Shown one piece after another: positions 1 to 11,900 of a DNA stretch of 64,000 nt. Below the pieces are notes generated by a model. It saw only the letters and a program-made list of their open reading frames with translations. It had not been told where the DNA came from and did not search any database. The position numbers and the translations under genes were made by a program. Every line of letters begins with the position of its first letter. Position 1 is the first letter of the stretch. The stretch comes from Paragonimus westermani (Eukaryota > Platyhelminthes > Trematoda > Plagiorchiida > Troglotrematidae): contig QNGE01001002.1 of assembly GCA_008508345.1 (NCBI GenBank), positions 93,066 to 157,065 of the forward strand, read 5' to 3'.

Positions 1-1042
1 AGAAAGTGGAACCGAGTTCATATTGGGTCTTCGACAACCGACATAGATGGGAGGATGCGCACTGACTACGTGATTGCAGTCGGGATTCTTACAGAACTAA
101 CATGGACGCTGGTCATCAATCGTACTCAGATATGCATATTATGAATGGAACGGGTTATCGATCCAAACGTTTCTATTTACATCCAGTAGCACACAAGTTC
201 GACCGGGACGGGATTCACCTTCGGTCAGAGGGTTCGGGGCACAGATAGACTGAACGGTGAGGGAATCGTGTTAATCAGAATTCCATGTCTACTGGATCAC
301 ATGGTAAGCGATGATCGCCGTTTTGGAGGTGGAGCGACTAACATGATTACCGTAACTTGGTAACACCATACATGTCCAGTGAAATTCCTATTTCCCCCGT
401 AGCTATCGGTGGAACCTGTCTACAAGTGATCTACCGTGGAGATGTTGCCGAGCCGTACTAATTAACGAATGAATCACTGTTTCAGCAATCAGCTACAAAT
501 ACGCAGTAAGTCCGGTGAAAAACCACTGTGGTAAGTCATTCGTATGTTGCTGGGCTATCGTGGCTATGGAATTTTCACAAGCCGCAACATGTACAACATT
601 GGACATCGAACGGATAGTTCAGGATTTGGTCAGTGTACCTCGGAAATAATTTACATTGGATTGTAGCTTCGTATTCACGTAGACTTTTCAACCAGTCTCT
701 TTTGAAAACAGGCACTAGACTCGAGTTTCGCACGTGATAAAAGTCATCAACAATACGTCCACGCTGTGATCGCAGTCATGTTCTCGTGAGTCAACCGTGT
801 TGACCACTAAGTTAGTGAACTCCCATTAAGCGTTACCGAATGATCAAATATGAAAGTACAGTCATATTTGCTTGTGATCAACGCTAAGGTTGCCCGATCA
901 CGCTAAGAGAAGGTAGATGACTTGTTGGCTACAAGTGATGACTTCCCGATCAGGATTCAACAGTTAAGTTGACTTCCACAATCCACTGATAGCTGATGGG
1001 TAGTCTGGAATTCGACTGGTGCACTAAACGCGTTACTGTCTC
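1..1042. other. No recognisable feature
   Basis: No long ORF, repeat or homology was recognised. The stretch should be intronic to the ALT gene if that gene continues left. Confidence 0.4.
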
Positions 1043-1607
1043 ATGTCTGGACTATTAAACAGTCTGAACACAACTCAAAAGACTACAGAGGAATTGTCGG
1101 AGATTTGGTTTAGTAAAATTTCACATCACCTGCACTTGGTCTGCCATAAATCCCCGAAAAAAATACACTGGTTCGTCCACGGAACGGTAATGCGCCTGAC
1201 AGAAATCGAATTCTTCTCGTTATCACAAAGAAAACGGAAAATCCTAGCCTCGAAAACAACGTGTCTGTCCCCGTTAATTACTCACAAGTCAAACCAAAAG
1301 ACGGGTGCCAAAAGCCACTTCGTTCTGCCCCCAAAACGTGTATCACAAGAGGAAAATCACGGGGTATTTACATGGTGCACAGCGACCTACAAACATTCTC
1401 AAATCAGAAGATCGAAGGGCAGTTATAGAAAGTAGTAAGGGTCATCAAGCCATCAATGAGCACAGCGGAATAAAGGTCGAGCAGGTTAAAAAGAGTAGCA
1501 GTGGTTGCCTCTCGATTGTTCCGGACATTTCTGTCCATTCGTTTTCTTCGAGGAAGGAGGCGGTTTTGAACGAAAAAATGGTATTCTTCACCACGGTCGC
1601 CTCATAA
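1043..1607 (+). other. Two overlapping unassigned ORFs (130 and about 100 aa)
   Basis: Frames at 1043-1435 and 1305-1607 are open but resemble no family I know. They are K/S/T-rich, with no membrane segment and no clear splice context. They lie antisense within the presumed ALT intron. Chance ORFs or eroded mobile DNA are both likely. Confidence 0.15.
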
Positions 1608-3045
1608 AAGTGTAACCGGAGTTCACATCCCAACCGCGACAAGGGATATGCACCACTGATGAGTTGTAACAAGAGGGAAACTCGGAACTAGCTGTTATTT
1701 TCGAAAGAGGCCAGCCGGAAAGCTTAGCTAAAGGCGAAAGCTGCGATGATAGTTAGGTGCCATCCAGTGCAAACTGTTCACGAGCGAATGTGGTGGAAGA
1801 CTAAAAAGTAACAATTCGTTCAGGTCACAACAACAGGCAACGGAGTTCAGATTCCCGTCAAAACGAGGACATGTTTGGTTAGAGAGCGCCAGAGATATGA
1901 ACTGGAGTCTACTGCTTTTTCAGAAGGGATGGCTAGAAATTCTGCCTACACTTGAAACCTACGATCAAATGTGACTGATGCTTAATGTATATTGGATATC
2001 ACCTTACATTGTTAGAGAAGATTCTGAAGTAAGGGGGAAAATGACGAATTAAAAGATACCCTCTGAAGGGAGAAAAGAACATCAACCTCGGTTAAAGTGA
2101 CTCTCAGTCAAAAACGGTGTACGTTATTAGCCGACGTTTTGATGGTAATACGTGAACGAGGTGGGTAAGATTTTGTCCATGATAAGAGACCGAAGAAAGA
2201 ACAGAAGGAGCGTATCGTATGTCTTATACCCGAAGAAAAGTTCATGGGTAGACAGCTGACACACACAGACATGAATATGAACAAGTAATAGAGAAACAGC
2301 AAAGTACACAAATGCAAAACAACATAGCTCAACACGATAACGATAAACCTAAAAACGGCTCCTCAAGAACACACAACACTGATTTGAACATTTTTATTTG
2401 TTATTCCTTGTGGGTGTAGAGAAAAATAGCTGCACGAACTCGTCAAACTACGGCAAAATTGGCCGGGGCATAAATCGTGCGATATCAGCCCCTTGACTGT
2501 TTTTTTATACCTAACAAATGCTAACCAACTTTTTTTTAACACGTTCAGGAAGGCCACATATTCAATCTAGTGGCTAGGTTCCACATAGGATCAACGTTCA
2601 ATATGCGAAGTACTAAAGGAATGGAATCACGCACGAAGAATGATGAAACCGCGGGCCGATATTGCAAGTGCACGTATCGCACGATCTCACTATCGCAGTA
2701 ACTTCAGTATGAATTGAACATATGAAAACATCTACGATAGAGGGTTCATGCCAAACTGCGATGCAATTGGATACGACCGCATCCAACACCAGCCAAGTGG
2801 GGGAGCTGAATCACATAAACGGGCAACTTGATTGTCAGTACCTGTCTTGACAACTGGTCATGAGACACATCTAAGCTGAGACAACTGTAGAGCGTCATTA
2901 GGGTGTAGTTGCCGAGGCGACCTAGACGGCAAATCTTAACCAAATCGAAGGCGGATCGAAAGGATGTATGGAACGTGCTTTAAGCCGCTTGAAAGGCGTG
3001 AAAATTAAACACGGATTTGAAACACTTGGTTCCCTTCAATAACTT
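1608..3045. other. No recognisable gene
   Basis: Only short shadow frames. A weak direct repeat (CGGAGTTCA context near 1619 and 1843) is visible. Nothing else was recognised. Confidence 0.3.
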
Positions 3046-3663
3046 CATCAGCGCAGAAGGAAGACATATGTTGCGATATGTTAACATTTTGTTTACTCTC
3101 ATCAGTCACAAACGTAAAACATGCAAGTTATATATGACAGACAGTTAGGAATAGACAGGGTATGGACACGCATACAATCACACCACGTATTATGTCATCA
3201 CCAACACGGCAACCCTATAGGTTGCTTCACCCACTTACCGAAGTTTTCTTCGTCATTCTGTATTTATTCTCTAACCTGCTGTTGTCAAACAGATTACGTT
3301 GGGAAAACTACTCGGCGACTATCAGACAGGGTCCGTGAGCACCTCCTGAAATGGCTACGTAATGGCATGACGAAACCAATCTCGAGTGCAATCGGATCGC
3401 ACCTGATCGACACGGGTCATCAGATCACGTCCGAGACAGCGTTCAAAATCATATACAGAGTGTCACAAGCCCATTCCCGAGTTGTCAGGGCGAGACTGGT
3501 GTCCACGCCAGAGACGATTGCGATCAAACTCTACAACCACCAACCGTGCGCCCAAAAGAAATTCATACAGGTCCTACACCTCCCGTGGCCCAGCAACCCG
3601 ATTAACACGTTATCACACACCAGCCATAGAAACACATGGTTGGCGGCATCCGATTCGGATTAG
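3046..3663 (+). mobile_element. Penelope-like element fragment with GIY-YIG endonuclease
   Basis: The frame 3121-3663 (180 codons) contains a GIY-YIG endonuclease of the kind fused to Penelope-like reverse transcriptases. At about residues 47-80 it has IYSLTCCC...YVGKTTRRLSDRVREHL, then SHLIDTGH (93-100), and a final E-x(8)-PCAQK segment (131-146). The YVG, paired Arg and EH residues fit the family. The first ~115 bp (and the non-coding bases from 3046) are not endonuclease: they are an inverted copy of the element's 3' terminal sequence, also found at 4745-4922. The RT half is absent, so this is a rearranged fragment. The coding frame itself is open to the stop at 3661-3663. Confidence 0.75.
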
Positions 3664-4110
3664 CCTGTCACAGTAACCGAAGCCAAAGGACGACTGCGCT
3701 TATCCATCACTGCAACTGGCTAGCGCTGCACCAATTACAGTTCCACCAACACACCAAATATCCAGTGTAAACCCGAAGGAATAAGACCGGGAGGTGTGCC
3801 AGTGGGGTCTTTCTGTCCAGCCGGCCAATGCTGGTTAGCCAGTTGATTGGCTAATAAGGAAGGGAAACTCTTATCTCTCGGAAACTAAACAGAGAAAGGC
3901 TGCAATGACGAGAACTAAACTAGGAAGAAAGATTTGTGAAGTGTAATACAAGAAGCATTGCAGCATAGGATTGCATGTTAGTGCAACGTAAAGAAGATGG
4001 GGATGAAAAGCGAATTTCTCGCTCAACTATGAAAAGCCAGGCAGACCATTCATCATACAATGCACCAACAAGGCCGAATAAAAGAATGGATAGAAGTCCA
4101 CAGACATTCA
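3638..4110 (+). repeat. Dispersed repeat family A, copy 1
   Basis: About 470 bp, aligned along its length to the reverse complement of 38640-38192; its first 150 bp match 63851-64000. A hairpin TTAGCCA-(6)-TGGCTAA lies near 3835-3855 and is kept in the other long copy. The repeat overlaps the last codons of the Penelope-like endonuclease frame. There is no coding capacity I recognise and no clear pol III boxes. It may be a non-autonomous element or the 3' part of a larger one. Confidence 0.75.
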
Positions 4111-4263
4111 CGCAACTGCTTTTTGTCTGGCTGCTCCCCTTCGGCCAATCTGAGAAGGTTGAACCCGCAAGGACCGAAGTCACAGTCAGCACAGCCCTCA
4201 AGATCTAAACAGCACGCAAGCCTGATCACCACGCCAAGGTAGCAGGAAGGGTCCGGCATAGAA

Positions 4264-4267
4264 ACAC

Positions 4268-4301
<34 letters not shown>
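4264..4301. repeat. (AC)n microsatellite
   Basis: An uninterrupted AC dinucleotide run follows ACACAAC. It lies between repeat A and the Penelope-like fragments. Confidence 0.95.
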
Positions 4302-4304
<3 letters not shown>

Positions 4305-4439
4305 CCACCACCACCCGGGTAGACAGTCACCCACAGTTACTATGCCTATCGCCATTGTGTATGACCATGCTTTTGTCTGATATATAAACCTGATGAATCT
4401 CTTGTAATTGTATATGCCTGATGAGATTTACCGAAAGCA

Positions 4440-4545
4440 GCTGTTTGCAACCTTGACTTCTCACCCACTTTTGTGAACATGACGCCGGCTGGTGAACTCT
4501 AATCAGCATGGCTTCGCTAAAGGCCAGTAGCTTCGGGTCCCAAAC
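4440..4545 (-). mobile_element. Penelope-like element fragment, inverted (endonuclease C-terminus)
   Basis: The minus strand reads LIRVHQPASCSQKWV, the C-terminal endonuclease motif (compare IRTHQPAPCAQKWV at 4710-4780, plus strand). DNA similarity to the rightward copy covers about 4468-4545 versus 4688-4768 in inverted orientation, giving a palindrome-like arrangement centred near 4620. Confidence 0.5.
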
Positions 4546-4689
4546 TGGTTAAAACAGCGCATGACACAAATGGTAACCGGTGGATCGGTTACTCGAAGCC
4601 CCGCATCATCGATTACCAGATACCTCGTGATAACAAGTCACCAGGTGGTCCCACTTAATTCTTTCAAAATATTGTTACTTCATCAGAAC

Positions 4690-4925
4690 CCGAAGCTACT
4701 GTCGTTTAGCAAAGCTATGATGATTAGAACTCACCAGCCGGCGCCATGTGCACAAAAGTGGGTGAAGCAACCTATAGGGTTTCCGTGGTGTGATTGTATG
4801 CGTGTCCATACCCTGTCTATCCCTAATTGTCTGTCATATATAACTTGCATGTTTTACGTTTGCGACTGATGAGAGTAAAAAAAATGTTAACATGTCGCGA
4901 CATGTCTTCTTTCTGCGCTGATAAA
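4690..4925 (+). mobile_element. Penelope-like element fragment (endonuclease C-terminus plus 3' terminal sequence)
   Basis: The C-terminal endonuclease motif (4710-4780) is followed by about 140 bp of terminal sequence. This is the reverse complement of 3046-3235 with few changes, including an AT-rich stretch, a CTGATGAG at 4866-4873 and a 16-bp perfect palindrome ACATGTCGCGACATGT at 4890-4905. A diverged version of the same terminal block is at about 51540-51620. Confidence 0.6.
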
Positions 4926-5137
4926 CACGGATTGTTGGACGTTGGTATCTGACTGTTTGTGGGATTACGGTGGGGAATATATTCGCATCTGGATCGCGGC
5001 TGCACAAGCTGTGGAATTTTTCGGCTAATGCATGATGCGACAACCTCCATGTAACCTAGTTCATTAACTTCAAGATTGGCTAGAATGTCCACAATTTCAT
5101 ATCAAAACGGCTTTCCAGAGGAAAATCAGTTTGGTGA

Positions 5138-5373
5138 TGGCCGATAGCAGGGGGTTACCGGAGCATGAATACCGGTAGCCGAATTGCCGGTTTGGAGGAA
5201 CCAGCTCTGATCACTCGAGTGGTGCAGTGTGCGGATACCACCCTTATGCTACAGGGAGTGGAACTAGGTTCAGTTAGTTGAACTGTGCGTCGTGCGATCA
5301 GTTCAGTGTATGGTGAAGAAATCAACTTGGCGGTAGAGTTGAGCAATAGGTTTACCCAGGGTAAATATATAGC
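5138..5373 (+). pseudogene. Coding-like stretch with one in-frame stop (uncertain exon)
   Basis: The frame from 5138 reads MNTGSRIAGLEEPALITRVV, then QCADTTLMLQGVELGSVS, a TGA, then TVRRAISSVYGEEINLAVEL and NRFTQ, followed by a donor-like CAG|GGTAAAT. The composition looks like a soluble protein and the stop is single, but I recognise no family. It lies antisense to ALT intron 4. It may be an eroded gag-like or host exon, or chance. Confidence 0.25.
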
Positions 5374-5810
5374 GGTGCAGTGTTTCTTTCATGAATGCAC
5401 GCTGATATTTTTCTTCCTTGAGTTTTTACACATTGTTTCTTTCCATTCTATGTATGATTACGAACAGCATAGCAAGAAGCCCCAATAGAGACTAAAAAAC
5501 TTAAGTGTCTAGAAATAACTGTCTGCGAAGGAGAGAGTTGGAAACGTCAGTATTGGCTGCTGTCGCGTTCCGTGAGGACTATTTTTAGCCTCAGAAAATA
5601 TGGGTAGAGTCACCAACTGGGAAGAATAGGTGACTTCAGTGTACAAATGGAGATGCAACAGTAACGATATTGAACACCCACAGTAGAACAGTAAGTTCGA
5701 GAACGCGGCCATAACACCATATAATACAAATGCTAATCACAGTAGTGATTAAGACTGGTTTCAGTCAGAAGGAGTAGAGTTCACTTTTCTTGGGCATCGC
5801 ACAAACTGAC

Positions 5811-5927
5811 TTGGTAAGCATTGTATTCTGAGTTGGTTGCAGAATAGAGCGGGTATTGCGGCACCGGGACCATAATTCCAGCTCGTTGATCCCCAGCCAG
5901 CCCAGTGGACAATAAGTACAAGACAGA
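5811..5927 (-). CDS. GPT: ALT exon 4
   Basis: 117 bp, 39 codons: SVLYLLSTGLAGDQRAG followed by IMVPVPQYPLYSATNSEYNAYQ. It matches the ALT core strand carrying the conserved P-x-PQYPLYSA motif. The acceptor is TTCTGTTTTCCAG and the donor CAA|GTCAGT. I searched the remaining 5.8 kb to the left for the NPGNPTG and LADEVYQ(D/E)NVY segments and did not see them, so intron 4 is at least 5.8 kb or the next exon was missed. Confidence 0.9.
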
Positions 5928-8900
5928 CTGGAAAACAGAACAGAACCGGAAGAGGGACAGAGGTTTATATAACAGTACAATCAACCACAATAACTAAACG
6001 TATCGTCAAGAAAAGGCTAATGGAAAACCATGTTGGGTCGAATACAGTCTGAGCTCTTAGTATTTGACAGTGGTAAAGAAAATCTGTGCCTGGAGGTTAG
6101 AATTTTACTGACAATGGGTTAATAAACTCCCAGTTAGCTGGTTTTTTTGGTGAATTTACGTTACCATAACGGCTAGCATCATTGTAGTCGCTTTGTGTGA
6201 GGCTTCAACAAGTTGAAGTCAAGTTGTTGGCTTATTCACCGAAAAAGTGGAAATTCAGCGTTATTGTACGCATCGTTCGATTACTCAAAATAACACCTTT
6301 TTTGAAAAGTTCTCTGTTTGTGTTGTGATAAGATGAAAGCGATAGGTAACTGATTGTTAGAACGGACGAACACATCGGTAGACAGCTTAATGCCGTCACG
6401 CAAAAACGTGCGCACAAAGGAGTTGCAAGATTATTACGTTGTCTAGTATCAGCAGTGACGTGTGACTATAGAAGCGTAGAAACTACTACGTATAAAGTAA
6501 GCACACAGAACCACACAAAGTACGTGGGGTTCTCGTTGTAAGGGTCACGATGAGACAACAAACAATTCCTGTGTAGCGCAGTGAATCCGCTGCCAGAATC
6601 CGAAAACCACACATGAATATACTTACTTTTGGTGCCCAAGGAAGACAAAAAATGTTAACGTAGAGTGGCGTCCGGAACGGGACCACTGATTTAGTAAGTG
6701 AACTGTATGGCAACGTTAGTGGGTGAAGCATCTAGTAAACTTGGGAGAAACTTTGTTGAAAAAACCTTTAAGTTTACAGACGAACGAGCAATAAGTCTAC
6801 ATCGCAGCACGCCTTTTCTGTATAAGTTCAGTACTCACATTTTTCCATCTGTCAGGCAATTGACGTTGAGAAAACCGTGCGAGAATGTGGTACTAGTAAA
6901 TCAGAAAACTGATAAACAAACGAACACGAACACCTTTAATTGAAAATTCTGTATCCGTGCCGAATATTCAGTCAGCCTTCTCGAGAGGCCCATGTGGATG
7001 TAAAATGTGATTAAATGTACGGAGTATTCAACCAGTGATAAGCGATATCCCAGCCTACTAAACAGTAAACAGTTACTGTTTGGAAACGCAAGTAACAACT
7101 GATGTAGGAATTTGGGACAGTTAATAAGCCCAAATTATTGACTGGAAGCAGTAGCCAGGCGAACGACGTACAATGTGGGTTTGAGGGGGTAAAGATACAG
7201 ACGCCGAGGCATGGCTCTACACGGTGGTACTCACTTTCTACCTAAGACCCTAGGGACGGTGCTCACTTGTCATTATATACGCTGTCAGAAAGGATACCAA
7301 ATCAGTCAATTAAACTTCTGCTGCGCTTACTTGAGTCTCCTAACTTCGTATCTATTGTCGGTGTCGTTATCGCTTCCTTTCCTTCTGTCTACTGTGGCAT
7401 AGACATTTAGATCAAGCGACAACACTATCAACGCCATATATTACGGAGAAGCTTCCTACAATGTGCCACACAGTGAGCATTTCAGCGCTTAATTAACCAA
7501 GACCACGACACATTCTAACAATGCGAAGTTATCTGACGCTCGTCTAACCTTAATGCATTACCAGCTACCGTATGTAGCCAGTGCGAAAAAACGATAACCT
7601 TGTTTCAGAGCGAATTCACTTGGGTAGACATCACCAAGGGGAGTGACTCTTCGGCGTGCTGTCACTTGTTTCTCGTAAGACATCTCTACACAAAAACGAC
7701 AACAAATGAGAACCACTTCCAATTCTATGTAGACGAAGTAGGCTTGTATAATGTCATCACGAGTTATTCGGATTTGAAATCACTAAAAGCCTCTATAAAA
7801 CGCCTTATAAATGTCCCTGGTCATAGCACCCAAAGATAAAAATGTCCTTTTTTCAAATATGAATGCATTAGACGTAGATTAAGATCTACATCCTATGCCA
7901 TTTTCCAGGGCATGTAAACTTTCGTAACGGAAAAAATTGATTCCGGGTGTCCCTAATGCACGGTAGTGGTACTGGCATGCTCTTCAAACGAATGAAGTGG
8001 ATTCTAACAGAAAGACTAACGACTGATGATCAGTCATGATTTGGAATCCATTCTGAACGAGAGCTAGTTATTCTGGATGGTTAGCAAACTGGTAATTATT
8101 GTGTCAGCAAACTGGACCTATTTGTAATGTTACGTGTTACGCCACATTCACGGGCAAAACCCACTCAACGGGACGAGACCTCAAAATAGAAAACTCCTGT
8201 TATGAATACACATGTCGAACTGGCTGGACTGTAATCCTGACAGAAACCCAATCGGTAATCAGTAGGAAAATTGAGCGCGACAAGTTCGTAATGATTTCAT
8301 CACTTTGAGCTCCACAATGGAGCAGGGGAATACCTGGAGATAAGACTAGAATAATTGGAGTTCGATCTATTTTGATGTAATGTGGATAAACAAGCCAACA
8401 AGAATAATCAAGCACACAATGTCTCACCAGCTTCTGTCAACAGACAACATTCCCAAATGGCCTTGTGGTCTTGGTTTTTTCCGTTAAACTGTGGAAAATA
8501 ATGGGGTGTCCTTATGGTGTGAAATATCAGCAATTCACTACTACTGTGGCAAGTCTATTCGTGAGATTTTGCGTGGTCTTACAGTCTTTTCGCAGGACGT
8601 TTATATACCCATATAATTCCTCCCTTTTACTTCCAGAAAACCGCTTGTCTTTCTTCTTGCGATGGTTTGACAAATAGATATCAGTCGGCCACCAATGTGT
8701 TCCCGTTAGTGATGGTGATGATTCATGTGCCTCAAGAGAGCTACAGTCACAATCGATCGAAGTCAGTGATAGTTCTGCGGAATATCTTGAAGTATCAAAT
8801 TGTGATGGAAGTAAATAGACACTTGAATTTTAGTTAAGCTGTAAATGCATTAAGACAAAATGGACGAAAAAAGAACACATGCATGTTTCGCTGCCGCAAA

Positions 8901-11900
8901 GTAATACAGACCTCACTGTTCTCCTTATACACAACACCTAAGCCTCAGAGAGATACCTCTGTCGTCATAGGTGGACCAGATTGACAAATACCGCTGTATT
9001 GTTACAGATGTGCACTTCCATTTCATCCCCTACCACTTCGTTGCCACTGATGTAACTTCCAAAGTACACGTGCCGGTCAGTAACCTCCACAGCTCCATCA
9101 CCCAACGTCAAATCTACGTAAGCACAGAAATCGAGCAGAAGCACCTTGCACTATGAGGCTAGTGCTGGTGCCGAAATTGTTAGACAGTTCACTGTAAACC
9201 CTAACCTGAGATGAAGTATGGTAATAGTAATAGTAGTCCGTGGGTTGAAGCAAACCTAAAAGTATATATCGACCGAGTGAATCGAACGCACCTATAAAAA
9301 TAATAAAATAAAATAATGGTAAAACGCGACCATAAAAAAACCGAGAAATACGGCAATTTTTGGCCCGCTGGGCAAGTGACGTTGCTCCAGCATTTGGTGA
9401 AGAGTGAAAATTTGACCAACGCATCTCCGTACAGCGAGAAACACTGCTTGTCCTTCCCTAGTGTCTGCCTCTCAAGCTACAGCGAGTCGACCAAGTTTGA
9501 TGAATGCCAGATCGTTGACAATGGCCAAGCTGTTGGGAAAAGCACTTTTTCCCAAAAAACTCGCTATATTTCCCAAGGGAAATAGATGCTTCTATTCTGA
9601 GAACTCGAATGTCCGCCATAATTCTCGAAGATTCGAGTTCGCGCGCTTGCTTCTGATTGTTCCGTTCAGTGTCCTAGAACCAAGGCCACCGAAAACCTAT
9701 AAATACAGCCGTTTTGAGCCACTGTTTTGCCTTCGGGCTGAGCAGCAAATAAAGCTCGTTTGAAGGCCGTCTTTTTCCTTTCTTGTTGGGGGGTTCTAAG
9801 TTGCGAGAGTTGGGTCCGAGTACTTGCGTTCCGATTATTCGTATCGTTTGCGATATCGTTGCGTTTCATTCGTGGTCGAGGTATTGCTCGCGGTTTTCCT
9901 GTTCGTTCTTGCCTTTCTCTCCCAGGGGGTCGTAACATAAGCTCAACCTGATTTCTCTGCAGATTTCACAATGAATGCTGATTCCATTGGTGAATATGGG
10001 ACTATTAAAAAGTGGCCACAGCACGGGAGGGATGGTCTCTGTCGCCCACACAAGTTGAAGCAACTGCGTTAAGGCCTCCATTAACGTCTTTCCACCTTCA
10101 GTGAACAGTGTCGGTATGAATCAGTAGCCCCATTACTTGTAAGAGTCGGAATACAATTGTGGACCTCCGTCTCAATAGGTGGTGTTAAATCTGCCGACCA
10201 GGGTATCACAGTACAAGTACACAGTAGAAGCAAAAGGCCAGCTAAATTGACCTTCAAACTGTTCCGACCGCCGCTCTAACCTTCTGGACTTGTTGTAGTT
10301 GAGTATGTCATCCGTCTCGCTGATAGTCCCACTGACAGACGGTCGCCTGGGACCAGTGGCACGGATGTGTGGAGAGTCTGCCGATGTTCTCTGAAGCAAA
10401 AGTGGTTTCCATTAACCAAGCCTCACAATCAGTTTTGGGCTACGTTCCATTTTGCTGCGGATATCTCTCCCATACTGGTTATGTGAACTGCCAGAAAGAA
10501 TGCTCCGTCTGGCCTCGAACAACTCCAGGGATTTCTCTGAGGTTTAATGTTTGTTTAACCCAAGTACCCCCGTGCCGCATGCTACAGCACCTACTCCGCG
10601 AATGGCCAGTGAGATCTCGGCCCAAGAGTTATTAGGATCTTTAGGGTAAGAATTGATAAGCCTGTTTTCTAAACTGATTTGATACTTATACTTTGCCGAC
10701 GATGTGGCCAATTTCTCAATAGCCAGCTACTGTAATCGGTGGGGTCGCTGACCAGCGAACGTAAAAATAACAACGTACTCACGCATGACGGGAATCCAGG
10801 TATGTGCTCCAGTAAGAATGACAGTCTTGAATGGAACCCCACCACCTACAACTAAAAGCTATTTGGTCTGTCTGAGACCAGGCCTGATTTGGAGAAGGCG
10901 GGCTCCAAGTATAACAGTGATGTGCACGATGCCTAAAACTAGTGCTGGCTAAAAATAGCTTGTACTCAACGCACAGTTGTAAGAGTTGCCAGCCACTATC
11001 CGAACTATAAGATGCTATTCCAAATCTGCTACTTAGACGAGATTCGGCCTTACCAAGGCTGCCGACCTGGGCGTTCATATCTCCGACCAGAAAGACTGTA
11101 TCAGAACTATGTCGACCGAAGGAGAGCTTCTAGATCCGAATAAAAGACGTCTATCGCGCTGAAGTCATTGCAGTCAGCTGGAGCATAAGCAGACAAAATG
11201 AAAGGATTTCTGAAGGTCTTGCATTTAAAGCTGGTCTCAGGAGAACCCACCAAGCGGACGGCACAGTCTATCGTTAAGAGAGATCCAATCTACCAGTGCG
11301 GCTACGACCGTCGTTCTGAGGACTATACCCACTCCAATCTGAACGGTAATGATGGTCTTGGAGTCACCCGAAGTGTATAACCAGTATCGGGTAGACAGTG
11401 CAGGTGCTGTTAGTTCCACACGTCGACTAATGCCCTGGATTTTGGACACCGAAATACAGCAGACATCGACATTCAACTAGTCTGATGTTCGTGAGAGAGT
11501 GGTCTGTTAACTAATCTGGTCCGGCGTGCGGACATTAAAAGCACTCTATTAATTCGCATTCTAGACTCAAACAAGGAATGAGGCTGAATTGTAAAAGATG
11601 GGACTTACCGGCACAGTGTTACTGTGATCAGCTATACTTGTCGTGGTATCTGTGAAGTAGTCACCAGAAAGGGGGTCGGGAGGAGCCTAAGAGCTAAATT
11701 TAATAGGGCAATGGGGGAGGAGTCAGCTACCCACCCTGCTGCACGCAGTAGATAGGGCAACTCAATTTATACTGGGAGAAAGCCGATGGAGTATGAAATT
11801 AACAGAGTTGTGAGTATTCATGGTTTTATTTGGGCTGGAATACTGCCAGGACGCTCAGCCCAAGACAGGAGAACGATTGGGGTTCTCAACCAAAGCATTT

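Noticed and set aside
4053..4355. Minus ORF with a VCVCVCVC run
   Set aside because: Translation of the (AC)n microsatellite.
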